Below, piece after piece: positions 58,346-64,000 of a stretch of DNA of 64,000 nt; within the stretch, counting starts at the first letter, position 1; each line of letters begins with the position of its first letter. Source of the stretch: Eustoma russellianum (taxonomy: Eukaryota > Streptophyta > Magnoliopsida > Gentianales > Gentianaceae); NCBI GenBank assembly GCA_036186865.1, contig AP025053.1, positions 36,074,460 through 36,138,459 of the forward strand, given 5' to 3'. The position numbers and the translations under genes are program-made. Below the pieces are notes generated by a model. That model was given only the letters and a program-made list of their open reading frames with translations. It was not told the DNA's origin and did no database searches.

Positions 58346-59602
58346 AAAATGATATTCTTTTAGATAAATAAAATATGAGTTTTCATTCTTAAGTGCCTTT
58401 ACCGCTTGATGTATTTATGGATTCATGCTATATTTGTTTCCCTTCAAAACCTAAAAATTTCAAGTGAAAGAACCGCCGGCGGTGGCGGTTAATGGATTTA
58501 TGAGACCTGGGCATATTTATGTCTTTTCCCCTTTGGATGTTATCATCCTTATCTCCTTCGCCTTGATCACGATAAGTAACACCTGTCGCTACTGCATATT
58601 TTCTTTTTCTTCTATCTGGAGAGGAGATAAGTATTGTTCCTTTTCTTTCTCAAGCTTCATAAACATTATATATTATAAGTTGCTAACAAAACGTGTCAAG
58701 AATCAGTAACTATACTCTCTCTCTCTTTAGTAGATATACAGTATGTACTAAGTTCTTAACCAAAACTGTACGTGTGTATTGAACTTTTTCCCGACAAAAT
58801 ATGTAAAATATCAAATGGCACGGCGCAAATAAACCATATACCCAGAATTTCGAAGATTGAGTTTTGATTTGATAAAACGACCAAATAGGTTTCCGGTATA
58901 GTATGCTATTGTGTTTTTACAGAGTTTGGACTGAATCTTTTTCGAAATAACAGATCAAAATGCCCTTCTGAGTAGTAGTTTCTTTCCTTCTAGTCTTTTG
59001 GGTTGATATCTTTAAGTGCATTACGAGTAAATAAATGCCATGTTTAATAAATCAGTTAAACATCTGCCGCCATCCTACTTTCTACTAGTACCCCTTTCAT
59101 TACTACAAGTATTTAATGCTTTCTTTGTTGGCCGTATTCACATTTTTAGTTTTGAAAACGTCTGTAAGATTTTAACGTTCTATATTAAGCCTATGCGAAA
59201 CCGACGTTTTAATTATTTAATGCATTCATGTATACACCATTTAAAAGGCTTGTTTCCTGTATTTATCGTCCCGTTCTCTTTTGGTAAATCACAACTTGAA
59301 AAAATAAGTAAACCACATCTTAAATGCTTAAGTTTACTAAATTACCCGTATAAACAATAGTAGAAATTAAAAAATATATAGTACAAGTTACCATTCATGA
59401 CTCCGGATAGGGACTTATCTTGTTTCTTTGAACATTTTCTTTTATACACATCAACATAATGTTTTAAGTTATACTAATAGACTTTTGTAAATCACCATTA
59501 CGAAAGTTATGAAAAAAAATACTCCATCCGTTTTAAAAATAATATTAAATTATGTGAATTACTATTTTAATAACCTATTGAGTTAAATGTTTTGAAAATT
59601 TC
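58346..59602. other. Intergenic, nothing recognised
   Basis: AT-rich. Open frames at 58464-58709 and 59040-59360 have no family resemblance and biased, repeat-like composition. No gene supported. Confidence 0.5.
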
Positions 59603-60070
59603 TTCAGTTTCGCTCGCTTTTTCTCCTTCCACGTGTCATTATGCTGATGGCGTGGCAGCTGATGTTGGATTCTAGCCAGGAGTATTAGTAGATAAGATGG
59701 CAAACCCACAGTGCTTGGTGGTTTTCCTATCCCTTTTACTCACACCCCATGAGAACAAGAAAATGTAACCTTGTTACATCACTAACCAATTAACGTCTAA
59801 AGTATTTATAAATAAACACAACTTTTAAAATAATCGTGGATCATGTGCTCTGTATCATTAAACTACCCATAGAGATAAAGAGAAAGACAAGAACACACTT
59901 TTTATTTATAATGTGATATGTTTGACCAGTCTTGATTTGTCCGCTTTAAACTATATGGTTATCCAACTTATCCACTAATACTCCTGGCTGGAATCCAACA
60001 TCAGCTGCCACGCTGTCAGAAAGGCAGCATGATGACACGTGGAATGAGAAGGAGCCAAGCGAAGCTGGAC
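59603..60070. mobile_element. Foldback element with about 90-bp inverted arms
   Basis: The left arm (59606-59695) and right arm (59968-60067) are inverted copies. Both read, from the outside in, TTCGCT…CTCC/CTTCTC, TTCCACGTGTCAT, GTGGCAGCTGATGTTGGATTC and AGCCAGGAGTATTAGT. They flank a 270-bp unique centre. Each arm carries a G-box CACGTG (59630-59635 and 60036-60041). Just outside, AATTTCTTCAG and AATTTATTCAG could be an imperfect target duplication, so the exact ends are uncertain. Class unknown, possibly Mutator-like. Confidence 0.7.
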
Positions 60071-60261
60071 ACAATTTATTCAGTGTTTTATATGCAATTT
60101 GTGGAGCAAAGGCCCATACGTGACCACCATTCCAATTTTAAGAAGATTCTTAAAAAATATAAATCAGAAGTTCATCGGCTTTCTAAGTTGTTAAGGCTTT
60201 GTCTGAGACATACTGCAAGATAATTACTATAAATCGAGCCAGCAACCTTCTAACCTGATTC

Positions 60262-60395
60262 AGTCGAACACAATAGTTTTGCCATTACTGGCTCAGACAA
60301 CAGTATTGCATGCACACTGCGTGTGTCCTGGTTCGAACCATGTTTTTTTGGAGCAATGTTTCAATCCAAATACCAACTGAACTATGTATCTGGAT
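60262..60395 (-). mobile_element. tRNA-derived SINE remnant, reverse orientation
   Basis: The minus strand reads TAGTTCAGTTGGTATTTGG (A-box), TTGCTCC and GGTTCGAACC (B-box), then ACACACGCAGTGTGCATG. It is the same head as the other SINEs with a diverged body. Confidence 0.65.
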
Positions 60396-60772
60396 CCTTT
60401 TGTATGTATTTCTACCCGGTGAGCATTCTTCTTCTCACACAATACACGCTTACTTTTTTTTTTTTTAAACTATGTATACGATTTTACATACGTTTTATCA
60501 TAAGATCTATTGTTACCCTTATTTCTAGCCACTGAACATATTAAAGACTCAACAAATTAAAATTGTTCTTTTGCAAAATACAACAATGGGACAAGAGGCA
60601 TGATGACAGAACATATCAGCAAAAGAGCATGCAAAATGAGACAATAAAAGCAAATTTCCAAGCAATGTGAAACATCAAATTAAGTTATTATCTAACAACA
60701 AACAAACATCCTAAAATTCCTCATATTATTATTACAAAAATCTACTTAAAACAAATTTACTAAAACACCCCT
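60396..60772. other. Probable 3' untranslated region of the ENODL gene
   Basis: AT-rich, immediately downstream of the minus-strand stop at 60773. No other feature seen. Confidence 0.4.
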
Positions 60773-61656
60773 CTAAGAAAACAAAACGACAAAACCCATA
60801 ATCATAACAAAGCATGATATTCCAAAAGAGAACCCCATTGATCCACCGGAATTGGCCGGTGCAGGCACCGGAGAAATGTTGTGTGAAGTCGATGTCGGTG
60901 ATCCGGCAGGTGACTTAGGCTGCGGAGGAGATGTACCCGCCGGAGAAGGCGAAGGAGAAGTAGATGATTTGGTACGTGGAGATAAGACAACTACTATGAG
61001 CTTTTGTCCCTTTTCACAGTGATTGCTATTGCCGCTGATGAAATAGAACGGGCCGGGCCTTTCGAACTTGAAGTCCGAACCCGATTCGTCATCGTTCAAT
61101 TTTTGCAATGGCTTTTCTTTGTAGCATTTGTAGTAGTCATCTTTTCTCACTAACAGCACTGAATCATGCCCTTTCTTGTACTTGAAATCTGCAGCCACAA
61201 GATACCCACACAGCTCCAATCATTAAAAACAAAAGAGAAGATTAAAACTAATGTACAGACGTGTGTTAATGTACGTACACGTATATGAATATATATCTAT
61301 ATATACGTAAGAATGTGTAACGTTCTTTCCATCAATCTTTGCACGTAACAAGATTTGAGATATAAATTTTAGCAATATAAGTGGAAAAGGTGGTGAATTT
61401 AATCAGAATGATTATGCATCCTTTTACATAAACAGCATGCAAGAGAGAAAGAAAAGGGAAAGAGAGGTCATGTACAGATAGTGTCATTCACAAGAAATCT
61501 GTTCCTTTCAGCCCAGTGATTGTAACTCTCAGAAGGGGCAGTGGTCCATCCATCTTGTCCCCCAACATAAAATTTATATGAAAGAGACGAAGAACACAAA
61601 CATCCCACCAAAATTACCAAGAAAAAGCTCATTTCTTTCCCCATGCTAAACCCCAT
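60773..61656 (-). CDS. Early nodulin-like protein (phytocyanin, GPI-anchored)
   Basis: Two exons, 61656-61476 and 61188-60773, GT-AG, 198 aa. Layout: signal peptide (about 1-26), plastocyanin-like domain (about 27-130) beginning Y-K-F-Y-V-G-G-Q-D-G-W, a Pro/Ser/Thr-rich arabinogalactan-like stretch (about 131-172), and a hydrophobic C-terminal tail (about 178-198) typical of a GPI-anchor signal. It is therefore predicted to lie on the outer face of the plasma membrane. Of the four type-I copper ligand positions, the first His is Asp69 and the Cys is Ser112. The second His (His117) and the Gln (Gln122) remain. As in other early nodulin-like proteins, copper binding is not expected. The disulfide pair Cys82-Cys118 is present. 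Relatives act in pollen-tube reception, cell-wall signalling and transport; the specific role here is unknown. The first Met of the frame is used. Confidence 0.94.
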
Positions 61657-61787
61657 TATACTTAGAGATGTAAAGAAATAGAAAAATATTTTCCTGAGAT
61701 CAAAAAGAAAAGATCAGACTGATAGAAAATTGGAGTGTCTTGAAAAGATTGTATGAGGATATGCAGATTTGGGGTGATGGTGGGGTA

Positions 61788-61794
61788 GTATATA
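61788..61794 (-). promoter_or_regulatory. Possible TATA box of the ENODL gene
   Basis: The minus strand reads TATATAC about 132 bp upstream of the start codon. Position is plausible, but the region is AT-rich. Confidence 0.35.
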
Positions 61795-64000
61795 TGAAGA
61801 AATGTATTGAGATTACCGTTGCAAAGTGGAGAAAAATGTCAAAGACTGGCTGGAAATATGTGCATGATGTTTAATGCTTGAGTTGGCGTTACAACGTAAG
61901 TAGTGTTTTCCACGCAGGTGATTACCATTTGGCATAACTGCAGAGGTTTAACGGCCATCTAAGGATTTAACTCGTTTCTTTTCAAACTTAAATTGTCCTT
62001 TAAGTTCTCCCTTTTTTCTTCTTTTCAATCTTTTCATCACAAGTCTCGATTCTTCTTCAAAATATTTATTTCAAACGCTTTTTATTATATTAGATGAAAA
62101 TAATATGATGGCATTCCATTTCACAAAAATAATTATTTCGTGTGTTGAGGTGATATGCGCAATCTCCACCCGGTTATGTGTGTGTGTATATGTGTTTGTA
62201 TGTATTTATATGTTAAGAAAAAAGATATAGGTCGATTAAGTATGGTGGATATATAGAGAGAGATGGATATAGTTATCGAGTATATGTTAAGAAAAAAAGA
62301 TACATGCCGATTAAGTGAACTTATATTGGACAAGAAGAATTTATACTGGTCCGTGGATAATCACTCCAGGTATATTGATTCCATACTTGTCTTTGAGAAA
62401 ATTTAACACATGTGTGGTTGCGTACATCTGACCCCACATACTTCGTCATAGGTGGGAGGTTCTAAAGTAATGGAGTAACGTTGTTGTTGTATTTGTCATT
62501 GAGAAAAGAGACGAATTTCAAGGTTAGAACAAGTATAATTTTCTAATGGGGTTCATGAATGAACTTTTGATTTTGATACAAGATTTCAAAATTTACAATG
62601 ATCTTTCGAACAAACGAAAATCAATTAAACGTACATTTAAAATTTCCCCCCTTTTATTAGGAGATGTGAGTTATTCCTAAGTTATTGTTATTAAGGCATG
62701 AGTGTTATTTTCAATGCTTATGTTTTAGTTGTATAAGTATTCTTTGTTCTTGCATGCACTCGCACTCTCCATTAATGAAATAGTATTTACAAGGATCATT
62801 TTTGACAAGCATCGCACAAGATGGATTTTTCAAAATAATTTTTAGAGGGAGCACGAATTCATGATAGGGCTGATTTTTCCAGCCTAATCCTATACTGTAA
62901 CTTACCTCAAACCATATACCTAGGCCTTTAACTGATTTCAGTTGTTACGTTTTTGAAAATTTCCTAGTATGCAATTTTCTGGTTAGTTATGATTTGCTAT
63001 ATTGTCATTTTTCAATATGTGTACTTTAAAACATATTGAATAAAAAATAATATTTTTGAAATAAAAGAAATAGTCAATAAGTATCTACTAAACACCACAT
63101 ATTTGTACTGGTCTACTAAACACCGGGTAGTTACTTATTCATGACCAGTACGATTAATATAAATGAGGATTAACCCTATGCTCTAGACGCACCCACCTTT
63201 ACTCATACTTTATCAATTCCATCCATTTCCACTGATTTTATTGGTTCTTGTAACTAATACCGAAAAGAACCCTAATAGTCGTTCGAAAGTTCCCGAAGGT
63301 TCTTATATTCTAACAAGCGGCATAAGCTCTTAAATAATGTCAACAACTTGTATTCTTCTTTAAGAAAAAATCTCAGTTCCAATTTATAGATCTACTTTTC
63401 TATTTTAAAATGTTTGAAAATAAGTCTACCTTTCAGACTTCAACAAATCAATCTTCATGGTGCAAACTGAAATGGACGTCATTAAAACAAAAAAAGACGT
63501 CTGACAGAAATATATGACTACTTATAATTATCATTTTAATTAAGGGCAAGGTGCGACGAATGGCCGAGCAGGTCTATAATGTTGATCACAGTGTGCAGTG
63601 GTCTAACTGAAATGGACGTCAGTAAATCCTGACTTAACAAAAGGCAGCATAGTGTGCAGTGGTCTAGCCCCCATAAATTTCTTCGAAGCAGAAGTACTCA
63701 CTAACTAGAACCTTAATACAAAAATTTCTCAATGAAAATGGAGACATCGGTCTCCATTTTCCCTGCTTTCTTGTAACCTGAATGTTGTGCTTGTAAGAGG
63801 AGCCCGAAATTCCCCTCGGGACCTGACATGAATCAGTATCGAGTTACACATGAACTTTTTGTTAGAAATTGTTTTTCAACCGGTAACTTGTAAACCTTTC
63901 ATAAATTTGGCATGTATTGACTTGAGATGCACGCTGCATAACTCACACATGTTTTTTCTTCTGCAGATTTGCAGACACTTGCCGTTGCTTTTTCTTCCAA
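61795..64000. other. Intergenic to window end, no gene supported
   Basis: A short direct repeat, TATATGTTAAGAAAAAA plus CGATTAAGT, occurs at about 62207 and 62281. Positions 62375-62500 match the tail of the dispersed repeat at 42510-42860 and 58060-58345. Near 63467-63665 the strings CTGAAATGGACGTCA and GTGTGCAGTGGTCTA each occur twice. At 63962-63965 a TTCTTCTGCAG looks like a plant acceptor, so an exon of a plus-strand gene could begin at the very end, but too little follows to tell. Confidence 0.4.

Noticed and set aside
60029..60223. 64-codon open frame with a basic C-terminus
   Set aside because: It starts inside the right arm of the foldback element and has no domain or splice context.

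Overview
This is a nuclear window from a plant, almost certainly a eudicot. The evidence is split genes with GT-AG introns, AT-rich intergenic DNA with many microsatellites, and plant-specific gene families (MAP65, SOS1, XRI1-like, phytocyanin, USPA). It also holds plant transposon types: hAT and Mutator-type MITEs, a copia solo LTR, RTE LINEs, Au-type SINEs and a plant mobile domain relic. An asterid is possible but not proven.

Six protein genes can be rebuilt exon by exon with unbroken reading frames. They are a MAP65-6/7-like microtubule bundling protein (8245-12482, +, 11 exons, 598 aa), an intronless ELC/VPS23 ESCRT-I subunit (15556-16812, -, 418 aa) and the plasma-membrane Na+/H+ antiporter SOS1 (24936-40542, +, 23 exons, 1156 aa). 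The other three are an XRI1-like meiosis/DNA-repair protein (48853-51367, -, 5 exons, 267 aa), a USPA-domain universal stress protein (55701-57046, -, 4 exons, 156 aa) and an early nodulin-like phytocyanin (60773-61656, -, 2 exons, 198 aa). The order MAP65-6-like, SOS1, XRI1-like recalls Arabidopsis chromosome 2, so this looks like an old conserved gene block. Two of the genes touch sodium handling: SOS1 itself, and ELC/VPS23, which belongs to the endosomal sorting machinery that has been linked to the SOS pathway.

Layout. 1-8.2 kb is transposon debris: two hAT-type MITEs, RTE tails, reversed Au-like SINEs, a decayed plant-mobile-domain gene between long inverted repeats, and a foldback MITE. 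8.2-16.8 kb holds MAP65 and ELC. 16.8-24.9 kb is a repeat island with an RTE LINE relic, an antisense copia relic carrying a nested hAT MITE, a 560-bp TIR element and a tRNA-derived SINE. 24.9-40.5 kb is SOS1, whose introns contain SSRs, a SINE, tandem duplications and an antisense LINE fragment. 40.5-48.8 kb is intergenic with a copia solo LTR and another foldback MITE. 48.8-61.7 kb holds XRI1-like, USP and ENODL with repeats between them. The last 2.3 kb holds no gene I can support.

Many elements have target-site duplications that can be read directly. No single new 'system' is evident. The most notable points are a foldback MITE family carrying G-box/ABRE-like cores, one copy of which lies 160 bp upstream of the USP start codon; a GC-AG intron in SOS1; and a plant-mobile-domain relic inside long terminal inverted repeats.
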